Shown: positions 24,522-34,524 of the stretch, piece by piece
Position numbering within the stretch: the stretch's first letter is position 1
Layout of the letters: each line of letters begins with the position of its first letter
Position numbers and translations under genes: made by a program
From: Sorangium sp051521495
Lineage (GTDB): Bacteria > Myxococcota_A > Polyangia > Polyangiales > Polyangiaceae
Assembly (NCBI RefSeq): GCF_051521495.1
Contig: NZ_CP150355.1
Span: 4,960,001 to 5,024,000, forward strand
Reading direction: 5' to 3'
DNA length: 64,000 nucleotides
The notes under the pieces: generated by a model
The model's input: the letters and a program-made list of their open reading frames with translations, nothing else
Databases searched by the model: none
What the model was told of the DNA's origin: nothing

Positions 24522-24560
24522 CCGGGCTCGCGCCGCGCCCTCCCGCAGGCGTGAGCCCGG
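24522..24560. terminator. Stem-loop between convergent genes
   Basis: Perfect 8-bp inverted repeat CCGGGCTC/GAGCCCGG with a 23-base loop, immediately after the fibro-slime stop codon and before the end of the convergent gene. There is no U run; terminator function is inferred from position. Confidence 0.35.
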
Positions 24561-24590
24561 CATCCGGCCGCGGGGCGTCCGCGGCGGGGT

Positions 24591-24995
24591 TCAGACGTCG
24601 AGCGCGATGTTGTTGGGGTTGGCGGCGTCGATCTTGATCGGCACGACCTGCCCCGGCTGCACGCGCGGGATCGCCATCTGATGGATGACCGCGAGGATGG
24701 CCGCGCGGTAGGGCGGCGCGTTCGGGCGATACACCTCGAGGTCGACCCGGCATTGCGGCTGGTAGTTGATCATCGTGCCGGTCGGCTGGACGATGAGCAC
24801 CCGCGCCTGCGCGGGCAGGCCCGTCATCCGGAGGTTGGCCGCCGCCGTCTGCGCCTGGATCATCTCGTTCGCGCCCGCGATCATCTTGTTCGCGTTCTTC
24901 ATCATCGGCAGAAAGACGGTGACGAACACCACGGCCATGACCCCCAGCACGACGAGGGTGATCACGATTCCTAAGAAGGGACCAGCGATGGACAT
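24591..24995 (-). CDS. Small single-pass membrane protein of unknown function
   Basis: 134 residues from ATG 24995; GGAGG five bases upstream (minus strand) fixes this start over longer in-frame options. Residues ~4-32 form one strong membrane segment (GPFLGIVITLVVLGVMAVVF, then VTVFLPMM). They are followed by a short amphipathic helix and a soluble domain of ~85 residues (ARVLIVQPTGTMINYQPQCR, VDLEVYRPNAPPYRAAILAV, QPGQVVPIKID). The soluble part resembles small beta-barrel domains predicted in membrane-anchored proteins of actinobacteria and myxobacteria, but I cannot name a function. Convergent with the fibro-slime gene. Confidence 0.75.
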   Translation of the reverse strand: MSIAGPFLGIVITLVVLGVMAVVFVTVFLPMMKNANKMIAGANEMIQAQTAAANLRMTGLPAQARVLIVQPTGTMINYQPQCRVDLEVYRPNAPPYRAAILAVIHQMAIPRVQPGQVVPIKIDAANPNNIALDV

Positions 24996-25199
24996 GGGAG
25001 CCTCCACGAGACGGCGTTGACGGGCCGGCGGTCGGCGGAGCGGGCGGGACGACCCCGTGCTGCGCGTCGCACCGGCGAGGGAGCGACCGTTGGCACGGCG
25101 CTCCTCCGCGATCATCAGGGGAGCATGAAAGGGGGCCAGCGACAATCGCCGGCTCACCGCTGTAGCGCAGGGAGAGCGTCGGGCCGCGGGCCTCCGGGA

Positions 25200-26759
25200 T
25201 CAGCCGGTCACGTTGTCCCAGGCGACGGCGCTCGGCCCGAGGAGCGAGCGCCCGCCGGTGGCGATGACCTCTCTGTACCAGGAGAACGAGTCCTTCGGGA
25301 TCCGGCGCTGGGTCGCGTAATCGACGTAGACCAGCCCGAAGCGATCCTTATAGCCCTCGGCCCACTCGAAGTTGTCGAGCAGCGACCAGGCCCAGTACCC
25401 GACGACCGGGATGCCCTCCTGCACCGCCCGCGCGAGGCCGCGCAGGTACCGGTGCATGACGTCGATGCGATGCGGATCGTGCACCTTGCCGTCGAGGAAG
25501 ACATGGTCCCTCGTCGCCAGGCCGTGCTCGGTGATCCCGACGGGCAGCTTGTACCGCTCCCAGAAGAACCTCGATCCCCAGTAGAGCGTGCTGGGGACCA
25601 CCTGCAGCCAGTCGAGGCTCCCGCGCGGGTAGCCGGGCGGGGAGACGACGCGCTCCGGCCTGCCGTCCTTGCCCTGCCGCCACGTGCCCGACGAGTACAT
25701 GTTGAGCCCGACGTAGTCGAGCGGTCGCTTGATCTGGTCGAAGTCGCTGGCGGGGAACTCGGGCACGTCGCCGCCGAAGAGCCGGAGGCCGCTCTCCGGA
25801 TACCGCCCCTCGAGCACCGGACAGATCCACCAGGCGTTGTTCCACGGGTTCTTGTCGTACACCGAGAAGATCGCCTCGCGCGCCGCCTCGATGTCCCCCG
25901 CATCCTCGGTCGCCGGGCGCTGCACCTGGGTGGCGAGCACGTAGCCGATCTTCGCCGCCTTGACCGCGGCCCGCAGGGCGTCGACCTGCTTGCCGTGGGC
26001 CCGCATCTGGTTGTGGGCGGCGGTCAGGTACTCCCGGTAGGGGAGCTTGAGCCCGGGGGCGAAGTTGCCCTCGAGGAGCGCGTTGCCGATGAACGCCTGC
26101 GGCTCGTTCTGCGTCACCCACCACGGCACGCGATCGCCGAGCCGCTTGGCGACGACGGTGGTGAAGTCTGCGAACCAGTCGGCGACGTCGCGCTGGAGGA
26201 ACCCTCCGCGATCCTGGAGCGCCTGGGGGAAGTCCCAGTGGAACAGCGTGCACATGGGCACGATGCCGAGGCGGAGGAGCTCGTCGACGAGGCGATCGTA
26301 GAAGTCGAGCCCCTTCGGGTTGACCTTGCCCGTGCCCTCCGGGAGGACCCGCGTCCACGAGATGCTGAAGCGGTAGCTCTTGGCCCCGAGCTCGGCGAGC
26401 AGCCCGAGGTCCTCCTTGTAGCGGTGGTAGTGGTCGCACGCGACGTCGCCGGTGTGCCCTTCGAAGACCTTCCCGGGGGTCTTTGAGAAGACGTCCCACA
26501 CGGAGGGCCCCCGGCCGTCCTCGCTGGCAGCGCCTTCGATCTGGTAGGCCGCGGTGGCCGCGCCCCACAGGAAGTCCGCGGGAAACGGCGCAGCGGTCGC
26601 GTCGGCTCGGCCTGCGCCGGCGGAGGCCGCCGGCGCGGCCGGGGGCGCGGCGGCGGGCGAGGCGACCGCGGCCGGCGGCGCCGCCGCAGCGGACGGCGCG
26701 GGCGAGGCGGGAGAGGCGTTGCTCGCGGAGAGCGACTCGGAAGGATGGGGAGCGGGCAT
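25200..26759 (-). CDS. Glycoside hydrolase family 1 beta-glucosidase
   Basis: 519 residues from ATG 26759 (a GTG at 26774 is possible). The first ~60 residues are Ala/Pro/Ser-rich low complexity, not a signal peptide, and unusual for the family. The GH1 core starts at FPADFLWGAATAAYQIEGA. The acid/base Glu is in VTQNEPQAF and the nucleophile Glu in VGITEHGLAT, where the family's TENG is changed to TEHG. Substrate-pocket segments FSISWTRVLPEGTG, YVGLNMYSSG, WSLLDNFEWAEGY and RFGLVYVDY are all present. It cleaves beta-linked glucose or related sugars from oligosaccharides such as cellobiose. Divergent from the quinone oxidoreductase gene. Confidence 0.94.
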   Translation of the reverse strand: MPAPHPSESLSASNASPASPAPSAAAAPPAAVASPAAAPPAAPAASAGAGRADATAAPFPADFLWGAATAAYQIEGAASEDGRGPSVWDVFSKTPGKVFEGHTGDVACDHYHRYKEDLGLLAELGAKSYRFSISWTRVLPEGTGKVNPKGLDFYDRLVDELLRLGIVPMCTLFHWDFPQALQDRGGFLQRDVADWFADFTTVVAKRLGDRVPWWVTQNEPQAFIGNALLEGNFAPGLKLPYREYLTAAHNQMRAHGKQVDALRAAVKAAKIGYVLATQVQRPATEDAGDIEAAREAIFSVYDKNPWNNAWWICPVLEGRYPESGLRLFGGDVPEFPASDFDQIKRPLDYVGLNMYSSGTWRQGKDGRPERVVSPPGYPRGSLDWLQVVPSTLYWGSRFFWERYKLPVGITEHGLATRDHVFLDGKVHDPHRIDVMHRYLRGLARAVQEGIPVVGYWAWSLLDNFEWAEGYKDRFGLVYVDYATQRRIPKDSFSWYREVIATGGRSLLGPSAVAWDNVTG

Positions 26760-26854
26760 GGGGGCATCATCCACGGCGTGCGCGCGACAGCAATGGGTTC
26801 GATGCGCGTCGATGATCGCGCCGGTGGCTTGACGGCCCAGCGCAGCTCCACAAC

Positions 26855-27832
26855 ATGGGCGGCATGCTCGCGATCCGACCGAAAGCCGCTGGCGGCCCCG
26901 AGGTGATGACGCTGGAGGAGCTCCCCACGCCCGCGCCGGGCCCGGGGGAAGCCGTGGTCCGCGTCGAGGCCGCGGGGGTGAACTTCATCGACATCTATCA
27001 CCGGAGCGGCCAGTACAAGCTCGATCCGCCCATCCCGCTCGGCCTCGAGGGCGCGGGGCGCGTCGAGGCGGTGGGGCCGTCCGTCACCGAGGTGAAGGAA
27101 GGGGACGAGGTCGCGTGGACCGGCGGCCCTGGCTCCTACGCCACGCACGTCCGGATCCCGGTCGCGAAGCTCGTCCCCGTGCCCGCGGGCGTCGGCGCGA
27201 GGCGCGCCGCGGCCGCGATGCTCCAGGGCATCACGGCGCAGTACCTCGTGCGCTCCACGTTCCCGCTCGGGCCCGGCCACACGTGCCTCGTCCACGCTGC
27301 CGCGGGCGGGGTCGGCCTCCTCCTCTGCCAGATGGCGAAGCGGCTCGGCGCGCGCGTGATCGGCACCGTGTCGACCGAGGAGAAGGCGCGCCTCGCGCGA
27401 GAGGCCGGCGCCGACGAGGTGATCCTGTACACGCAGGCCGATTTCGAGGCCGAGACGCGCCGGCTCACGGACGGGGCCGGCGTCGACGTCGTGTACGACG
27501 GCGTCGGGAGCGACACGTTCGCGAAGGGCCTCGGCGCGCTCCGCCTGCGCGGCACGATGGTGCTCTTCGGCCAGTCGAGCGGGCCGGTGCCCCCGTGCGA
27601 TCCGCAGCTCCTGACCCAGAAAGGGTCGCTCTACCTCACACGGCCGAGCCTCGTCCACTACACCGCGACGCGCGAGGAGCTGCTCGAGCGCGCCGCCGAC
27701 GTGCTCGGCGCGATCGCGCGCGGCGAGCTCACGATCTCCATCGGCGCCACGTACCCGCTCGCCGAGGCGGCGGAGGCGCACCGCGCGCTCGCCGGTCGGG
27801 CGACGACGGGGAAGGTGCTGCTCCTCCCGTAG
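26855..27832 (+). CDS. qor: Quinone oxidoreductase (zinc-independent MDR family)
   Basis: 325 residues (a second ATG at 26864 may be the true start). GroES-like N-terminal domain with AAGVNFIDIYHRSGQYK and GLEGAGRVEAVGPSV; NADPH-binding domain with VHAAAGGVGLLLCQMAKRLG (A-A-x-G-G-V-G) and DVVYDGVGSDTF; end GKVLLLP. Zinc-ligand cysteines of alcohol dehydrogenases are missing, as expected for quinone reductases. Such enzymes reduce quinones or other activated carbonyls with NADPH in the cytoplasm. Length and motif order are normal for the family. Confidence 0.93.
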   Translation: MGGMLAIRPKAAGGPEVMTLEELPTPAPGPGEAVVRVEAAGVNFIDIYHRSGQYKLDPPIPLGLEGAGRVEAVGPSVTEVKEGDEVAWTGGPGSYATHVRIPVAKLVPVPAGVGARRAAAAMLQGITAQYLVRSTFPLGPGHTCLVHAAAGGVGLLLCQMAKRLGARVIGTVSTEEKARLAREAGADEVILYTQADFEAETRRLTDGAGVDVVYDGVGSDTFAKGLGALRLRGTMVLFGQSSGPVPPCDPQLLTQKGSLYLTRPSLVHYTATREELLERAADVLGAIARGELTISIGATYPLAEAAEAHRALAGRATTGKVLLLP

Positions 27833-28033
27833 CGGACGAGACCGACGCGCGGAGGAGCGGTTCGCGCCACGGAGGAGCTGGGGCGTGAGAGCGGTCCCCT
27901 GCGCGCGCCGTGTCTCTCTGGTTCTCTCTCAGGCGTGCATCCGTGCGGTGTCCGCGAGCCGCCTCTGGCGGATACGGACGTTGACCGTGTCACCTCCGGG
28001 CCGGTAGGCTGCCGGCGCGGAGGCGCACACAGC

Positions 28034-28399
28034 ATGATCGAACGTCACACGCTTGCTCCAGAGAAGATGTCCGATGCGGTGAAGTCCCAGATGGCCGGCT
28101 TCCATCGTGAGGTCGTCGACGAGGTCGCGGCCGCGGTGAGCCGCGATCGGATCGTCGTCGTCGGGATGGCCCAGAATCCCTTTGTGAAGAGGGCGCGGCA
28201 GCTGCTCGATGGAGAGGGCGTGACATACACTTACCTGGAGTATGGGAGTTACTTCTCCAGGTGGAAGGCGCGGCTTGCCATCAAGCTCTGGGCGGGCTTT
28301 CCGACGTTCCCCATGGTGTTTGTCGACGGGGTCCTCGAGGGCGGCTACGCGGAGCTCGTGAAGCTCCGCGACCAGGGCGCGCTCAAGAAGCAGCCGTGA
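28034..28399 (+). CDS. Glutaredoxin-fold protein without active-site cysteines
   Basis: 121 residues from ATG 28034 (ATG 28067 is an alternative). The glutaredoxin fold is recognisable: IVVVGMAQNPFVKRARQLLD, then GVTYTYLEYGSY, then FPTFPMVFVDGVLEGGYAEL with the conserved cis-Pro and GG motifs. Where glutaredoxins have CPYC or CGFS, this protein has N48-P-F-V51, so it has neither catalytic Cys. It cannot do thiol-disulfide chemistry as known. It may bind glutathione, an Fe-S cofactor through other residues, or a partner protein (inference). The N-terminal ~30 residues are an added helix. No Fe-S assembly genes adjoin it. Confidence 0.82.
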   Translation: MIERHTLAPEKMSDAVKSQMAGFHREVVDEVAAAVSRDRIVVVGMAQNPFVKRARQLLDGEGVTYTYLEYGSYFSRWKARLAIKLWAGFPTFPMVFVDGVLEGGYAELVKLRDQGALKKQP

Positions 28400-28743
28400 A
28401 CGGGCGCGGTTGAACGCCGACCTCGGCGGGGCCGCCCCCGTCCCTGGACACGTTTGCCCGCAATCCATCCAGCTTCACCGACGGCCTCGCCGGCCGGCGC
28501 GCAGCGGCAAGCCAGCGCGCGGGCCGTCTCGACGGTAACGGTAGCCGCGCGACGCGCCGCGCGAAACGCCGCGGTCGACCGGCGGTTCCATGGTATGCGG
28601 GGAGGCGCGGGGCGCCGTTCGTGGCCGTCGCCGCGCTGAAGGACGGCAGCACGGAGGCACCTCGTGACATCGCTCGGGATCCACGGAAGGCGGCGGGATG
28701 ACGAGGCGAGCGGCGCGGCCCGACGGCCGGGAGGCGGCGCGCC
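28400..28743. other. Intergenic region upstream of the opp operon
   Basis: 344 bases with no convincing gene. It must hold the promoter of the transporter operon, but there is no A/T-rich patch or recognisable consensus. GGGAGG near 28731 is the likely ribosome binding site of the first gene. Confidence 0.4.
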
Positions 28744-29664
28744 GTGAGCACCTACGCCATCAAGCGGCTGCTCTCCATCATTCCCACGCTCTTCCTCGTC
28801 GCCACCCTTGTGTTCATCCTGGTGCGCATCGTGCCCGGCGGCCCGTTCGACCAGGAGCGGGCCGTGCCCGTCGAGGTCCAGCGGCAGCTCGACGCCAAGT
28901 ACCACCTGAACGATCCGGTGCTGAAGCAGTATGGCGACTGGCTGCTTGCGCTCGTCACCAAGGGCGACCTGGGCCCCACGTTCAAGTACCCGAACCGCAC
29001 CGTCAACGAGATCATCGCGCTCAGCCTGCCCGTGTCGATGCAGCTCGGGTTCTGGGCGATGCTCTTCGCCCTCGCGATGGGCATCCCGCTCGGCATCGTC
29101 GGCGCGATCCGCCAGAACACCTGGAAGGACACCGCGGCCATGGGGGTCGCCATGGTCGGCCTCAGCGTGCCGCGGTACGTGCTCGCGCCGCTGCTCATGC
29201 TGGTCTTCTCGCTCAAGCTCTACTGGTTCCCGGTGGCGCGCTGGGAGACGTGGCGGCACATGGTGCTCCCGGTCATCTGCGCCGGGCTCCCGGTGGCCGC
29301 CTACATCGCCCGGCTGACGCGCGGCGGGATGCTCGAGGTGATCCGCTCGGATTTCATCCGCACCGCCCGCGCCAAGGGGCTCTCCGAGCGCAAGGTCGTC
29401 CTGAAGCACGCGCTCCGGGGCGGGCTGCTCCCGGTCGTGAGCTTCCTCGGCCCCGGCTTCAGCGGCCTGCTCGTCGGCTCCCTCGTCGTCGAGAAGATCT
29501 TCAACATCCCCGGCATGGGCCGTTATTTCGTCGAGGCGGCCACGAACCGCGACTACAACCTCGTGATGGGGGTCATGCTCGTCTACGGCTTCCTGCTCAT
29601 GCTCTTCAACGCGGTCGTCGACGTGGCGTACGCCTTCATCGACCCGCGCGTGGAGCTGCGCTGA
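28744..29664 (+). CDS. oppB: Peptide ABC transporter permease (OppB/DppB)
   Basis: 306 residues from GTG 28744. Typical BPD_transp_1 permease with six membrane spans: an N-terminal span (AIKRLLSIIPTLFLVATLVF), an extracytoplasmic loop with LDAKYHLNDPVLKQYGDWL, and the LGIVGAIRQNTWKD turn. The EAA coupling loop is seen as RGGMLEVIRSDFIRTARAKG and LPVVSFLGPGFSGLLVGSL. The end has IFNIPGMGRYFVEAATNRDY and DPRVELR, family hallmarks. First gene of a tight four-gene operon (B-C-D-F order); imports oligopeptides or dipeptides with its partners. Confidence 0.95.
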   Translation: MSTYAIKRLLSIIPTLFLVATLVFILVRIVPGGPFDQERAVPVEVQRQLDAKYHLNDPVLKQYGDWLLALVTKGDLGPTFKYPNRTVNEIIALSLPVSMQLGFWAMLFALAMGIPLGIVGAIRQNTWKDTAAMGVAMVGLSVPRYVLAPLLMLVFSLKLYWFPVARWETWRHMVLPVICAGLPVAAYIARLTRGGMLEVIRSDFIRTARAKGLSERKVVLKHALRGGLLPVVSFLGPGFSGLLVGSLVVEKIFNIPGMGRYFVEAATNRDYNLVMGVMLVYGFLLMLFNAVVDVAYAFIDPRVELR

Positions 29665-29666
29665 CC

Positions 29667-30722
29667 ATGCTCCACGCCGCCTTGCCGCCGCCCGCCGCGG
29701 AGCCCGCCGCCCCCGGCGAGTTGCCTGCCGTCCCCGGCGGCGCGGCGCCGCGCCCGGCCGGACCGCTGCGGCTCGACGCGCTCGAGCAGGGGTCGAGCCT
29801 CGGGCGCGACGCGTGGCGGAGGCTCCGCAAGAACCGCGCTGCGGTCGCCTGCGGCGTCGTCCTCATCGCGATGATCCTCGCCTGCGTGCTCGTCCCCGAG
29901 CTGTCGAGCTACCGGTACGACAAGGCCGACCTGAAGCTCGGCGCGCAGCCGCCGTCGCTCGCCCACTGGATGGGCACCGACTACTTCGGCCGCGATCTGA
30001 TGGCCCGCGTCTTCTTCGGCGGGCGCATCTCGTTCGCGGTCGGCATCGTCGCGACGCTCGTGAGCTTCGTCATCGGCGTGAGCTGGGGCGGCGTCGCGGG
30101 CTACTTCGGCGGCAAGGTCGACGCGATCATGATGCGCATCGTGGACGTGCTCTACACGTTCCCGTTCCTCATCCTCGTCATCCTGCTCATGGTCTTCTTC
30201 GCGAACGACCAGACCGTCCTCTACCGGGCCTGGAAGGTCGCGCTCGGCCTCTTCGTCAAGGACCCGTCGGACCCGAGCTACTTCCCCATCTTCCAGATCG
30301 TCGTCGTCTTCGCGGCGCTCGGCGGCATCTCCTGGCTCACGATGGCCCGCATCGTCCGCGGCCAGGTCATCGCGCTGCGCGGCCAGCCGTTCATCGAGTC
30401 GGCGCGCTCGATCGGCGTCGGCCACGCCGCGCTGATCTTCCGGCACCTCGTGCCGAACGCGCTCGGCCCCATCATCGTCTACACGACGCTCACCATCCCC
30501 GAGGTGATGATGACCGAGGCGTTCCTGAGCTTCCTCGGCCTCGGAACGCAGGAGCCGCTGTCGAGCTGGGGCCTGCTCGCGTCCACCGGCGCCGACGCGA
30601 TGGACCTCTTCCCCTGGCAGCTCGTCTTCCCGGCGCTGATGCTCGCGCTGACGCTGATCTGCTTCAACTTCCTTGGCGACGGGCTCCGCGACGCCCTGGA
30701 TCCTCGCATCCGAAAGGACTGA
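29667..30722 (+). CDS. oppC: Peptide ABC transporter permease (OppC/DppC)
   Basis: 351 residues from ATG 29667, two bases after the oppB stop. The N-terminal ~45 residues are a Pro/Ala-rich cytoplasmic extension longer than usual. Then come the OppC family segments WRRLRKNRAAVACGV (first span), HWMGTDYFGRDLMARVFFGG and GGVAGYFGGKVDAIMMRIVD. The coupling loop RGQVIALRGQPFIESARSIG and AFLSFLGLGTQEPLSSWG follow, ending DGLRDALDPRIRKD. An extra loop after the third span (NDQTVLYRAWKVALGLFVKD, and on to PSDPSYF) is present, as in some OppC subgroups. Second permease of the importer. Confidence 0.95.
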   Translation: MLHAALPPPAAEPAAPGELPAVPGGAAPRPAGPLRLDALEQGSSLGRDAWRRLRKNRAAVACGVVLIAMILACVLVPELSSYRYDKADLKLGAQPPSLAHWMGTDYFGRDLMARVFFGGRISFAVGIVATLVSFVIGVSWGGVAGYFGGKVDAIMMRIVDVLYTFPFLILVILLMVFFANDQTVLYRAWKVALGLFVKDPSDPSYFPIFQIVVVFAALGGISWLTMARIVRGQVIALRGQPFIESARSIGVGHAALIFRHLVPNALGPIIVYTTLTIPEVMMTEAFLSFLGLGTQEPLSSWGLLASTGADAMDLFPWQLVFPALMLALTLICFNFLGDGLRDALDPRIRKD

Positions 30723-30771
30723 AGGGCGGCGCGCCCCTCCCGGGGCGCGCGCCCGCACGGACCATGCCGCC

Positions 30772-31781
30772 ATGCTGATCGAGGTCAAGAACCTGAAGAC
30801 CCACTTCTTCACCGAGGAGGGGGTGGTCCGCGCGGTCGACGGCATCTCCTTCAGCCTCGATCGCGGCGAGGTCCTCGGGATCGTCGGCGAGTCCGGCTCG
30901 GGCAAGAGCGTGACGAGCCTCTCCCTCCTCCGGCTCATCCCCGACCCGCCGGGCAGGATCGTGGGCGGCCAGATCCTGCTCGAGTCCGAGGGCGGCGTCG
31001 TCGAGGACCTCGTGGAGGCGAGCGAGGCGCGGATGGAGCGCGTCCGCGGCGACCGGATCGCGATGATCTTCCAGGACCCGATGACGTCGCTGAACCCCTA
31101 CCTGCGGGTGAGCGAGCAGCTCATCGAGGTGCTGGAGCTCCACCGCGGCATGGGCCGCGCCGAGGCGCGCCGGCGCAGCGTCGAGATGCTGCAAGCGGTC
31201 GGGATCCCCGCGGCGGCGTCGCGGATCGACGACTATCCGCACCAGCTCTCGGGCGGCATGCGGCAGCGCGTGATGATCGCGATGGCGCTGCTCTGCGACC
31301 CCGATCTGCTCATCGCCGACGAGCCGACGACGGCGCTCGACGTCACGATCCAGGCGCAGATCCTCGACCTCATCCGGGAGCGGAAGGAGGCCCTCGGCGC
31401 GGCCGTCCTCCTCATCACGCACGACCTCGGCGTGGTCGCGAAGATGGCCGATCGCGTCGCGGTCATGTACGCCGGGCGCATCGTCGAGGAGGGCCCCGTC
31501 GGCGCCGTCTTCCACGCCGCGCGGCACCCGTACACGATCGGCCTGTCGCGCTCGATCCCGCGGCTCGACGACGCCCGCGGCGCGGACCTCGTCCCCATCC
31601 CCGGGATGCCGCCCTCGCTCGCCCGCCTGCCGCCGGGCTGCCCGTTCCACCCGCGCTGCGCGCACGCGATCGCGGCGTGCCGGGAGGAGGCGCCGCCGCC
31701 GCGCGTCGTCTCGGGCGAGGGGAACAGGAAGGCGCTGCACGTCGTGCGGTGCCACGTCGAGGACGTCGCAGGAAGAGCGCC

Positions 31782-31785
<4 letters not shown>
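30772..31785 (+). CDS. oppD: Peptide ABC transporter ATP-binding protein (OppD/DppD)
   Basis: 337 residues from ATG 30772. Walker A GESGSGKS, Q-loop MIFQDPMTSLNP, ABC signature LSGGMRQR, Walker B LLIADEPTTALD, and H-loop THDLG are all intact. The C-terminal Cys cluster CPFHPRCAHAIAAC is the oligopeptide-type ATPase extension, known to bind an Fe-S cluster or zinc in some members. It ends four bases into the next gene (ATGA overlap at 31782-31785), so OppD and OppF are translationally coupled. Confidence 0.96.
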
Positions 31786-32816
<1,031 letters not shown>

Positions 32817-32941
32817 TGTGATCCGGCGGCGCGCAAACCCCCACATCGGTTGAGCCCGTTGTCCAGACGTGACGGGGAATGTCCGATGACAGGATTTTCC
32901 TGACCTCTGCTTGCAGCAGGGGGGTTAGGATCCAGGGACCG

Positions 32942-34393
32942 ATGCCGCGAATCTCTGACGCCACGCTTCGCGCCCAGATCCCGACGGCCCTCCTCATCGG
33001 CGGCGATCAGGCGTTGCTCCAGCGCTGCCAGGCGGCGGCGATGGATGTGGGGATCATCGTCAAGGCGTGCCCGGTATCGATGGCCGCCGCGCTCGCGGAG
33101 GAGCGTCGGCCCGTCGCCATCGTGGTCACGTCGTCGACCTACGCGCTCGCTCCCGAGGTGTTCGAGGACATCGCGCGCGACGTGGTCAGCACGCTCGTGC
33201 GGGTGGACGAGGCGATGATGGAAGACGATCTCGGGGCGATGCTGGCCACGGCGTCGCGCGAGAGCCGCAAGCAGCGCTCGCGGCAGCTCACGCCCGGGAG
33301 GTACTCGATGATGCCGGCGGACGAGGCGGCGCCGGTGCCGCGCTCGGAGCGCTGGACCATCGGCGTGATGAAGGCGGACCCGGCGTCGCGGCGCGACCCC
33401 GAGGCGACGCCGCTGCCGCGCTCCGGGCCGCGCAGCGCGGGCAGCCAGGAGCTCGCGTACCGCGAGCGCGTTGCGGCCGCCGTCGCTCCGCAGCGGTCGG
33501 AGCGCGGGGGCGCGGGGGCGCCCGCGGAGGCGACGCACCGCCCGCGCGAGGCGCCGGTGCCGCGCTCGGAGCGGCTGGGTGTCATGGTGGGGCCGCCCTC
33601 GTCGCGCGCGCGCCGTGAGATGCCTGGCCCGACGCCGCTCCCTCCCTCGTCGGCGGGCGCGTCGTACGCGCGCCGTGAGATGCCTGGCCCGACGCCGCTC
33701 CCTCCCTCGTCGGCGGGCGCGTCGTACGCGCGCGGGGACGCGCCGGCGCCGCTCACGGCGAGGGGGGGCGCGCACACGCGGCGGGATACGCCGGCGCCGG
33801 CGTCACAGGCGGCCGGAGCGTACGCGCGGCGGGATACGCCGGTGGCGGGCTCTCCGCCGGTCGGCGTGTATGCGCGGCGGGATACGCCGGTGGCGGGCTC
33901 TCCGCCGGTCGGCGTGTATGCGCGGCGGGATACGCCGGTGGCGGGCTCACAGCCGGTCGGCGCGTACGCGCGGCGCCAGGCGCAGCCGGCCGCGACGTAT
34001 TCGCGGCAGGACACGCCGGCGCCGCTGTCGCAGCGGGCCGGGGCGTACGCGCGCCGCGAGGCGCAGCCGCCGCCAGCGCTTCAACGGCAGGAGAACCCGG
34101 CGCCCGTCTCGCAGCCGGCGGCGGCGAGCTCGTGGCGGGAGCCCCCGGAGCCCGCGGCGCACCCGCGGGAGGAGAACATCGGCCCGCAGCCTGGCGCGGC
34201 GCCGCCGCCGCGGGAGGCGCTCGCGAAGGGCGCTCAGAACGGCGAGGCGCACGACGATCGCTGCGCGCCGCCGAGCTCCCACCGCGCGCCGCAGAGCTCG
34301 CATTGCGCGCCGCCGTCCTCTCGCAGAGCCCAGTTCCACGTCGACATCGCTCTCCTGTTCGATGAGCGAGGTCTGCCGCGCGCCGAGAAGTGA
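32942..34393 (+). CDS. Receiver-like N-terminal domain with repeat-rich disordered tail
   Basis: 483 residues from ATG 32942 (CAGGGA upstream; an in-frame ATG at 32879 is possible). Residues ~15-95 look like a response-regulator fold (TALLIGGDQALLQRCQAAAM, GIIVKACPVSMAAAL, PVAIVVTSSTYALAPEVFED) but without an evident phospho-acceptor Asp. The next ~350 residues are low-complexity, with PVPRSER-type motifs and tandem repeats (20-aa REMPGPTPLPPSSAGASYAR twice; 16-aa RRDTPVAGSPPVGVYA three times). A short end (AQFHVDIALLFDERGLPRAE) looks ordered again. Possibly a scaffold; no function can be assigned. Confidence 0.7.
   Translation: MPRISDATLRAQIPTALLIGGDQALLQRCQAAAMDVGIIVKACPVSMAAALAEERRPVAIVVTSSTYALAPEVFEDIARDVVSTLVRVDEAMMEDDLGAMLATASRESRKQRSRQLTPGRYSMMPADEAAPVPRSERWTIGVMKADPASRRDPEATPLPRSGPRSAGSQELAYRERVAAAVAPQRSERGGAGAPAEATHRPREAPVPRSERLGVMVGPPSSRARREMPGPTPLPPSSAGASYARREMPGPTPLPPSSAGASYARGDAPAPLTARGGAHTRRDTPAPASQAAGAYARRDTPVAGSPPVGVYARRDTPVAGSPPVGVYARRDTPVAGSQPVGAYARRQAQPAATYSRQDTPAPLSQRAGAYARREAQPPPALQRQENPAPVSQPAAASSWREPPEPAAHPREENIGPQPGAAPPPREALAKGAQNGEAHDDRCAPPSSHRAPQSSHCAPPSSRRAQFHVDIALLFDERGLPRAEK
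33611..33730 (+). repeat. 60-bp tandem repeat, two identical copies
   Basis: 33611-33670 and 33671-33730 are identical base for base, including silent positions, so the duplication is recent. In frame; adds 20 residues. Confidence 0.9.
33824..33967 (+). repeat. 48-bp tandem repeat, three copies
   Basis: Units at 33824-33871 and 33872-33919 are identical; 33920-33967 matches for its first half and then diverges. Each encodes a 16-residue RRDTPVAGS-type unit in frame. Confidence 0.88.
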
Positions 34394-34524
34394 CGCTCGG
34401 CCGTGGGCGCGCCGCGCGGCTCAGCCGCCGGCGTGGCCCAGGGCGATCCCTTGGTCCGCGAACGGCGAAGGACCGCGCCATCCGGGTGACCCGCGGCGCG
34501 GCGGAGGCTAAGCTTCGCGCGGCC

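Noticed and set aside
28698..30722. A 674-codon frame suggesting a fusion upstream of oppC
   Set aside because: The first ~320 codons are an out-of-frame reading of oppB; oppC has its own ATG two bases after the oppB stop.
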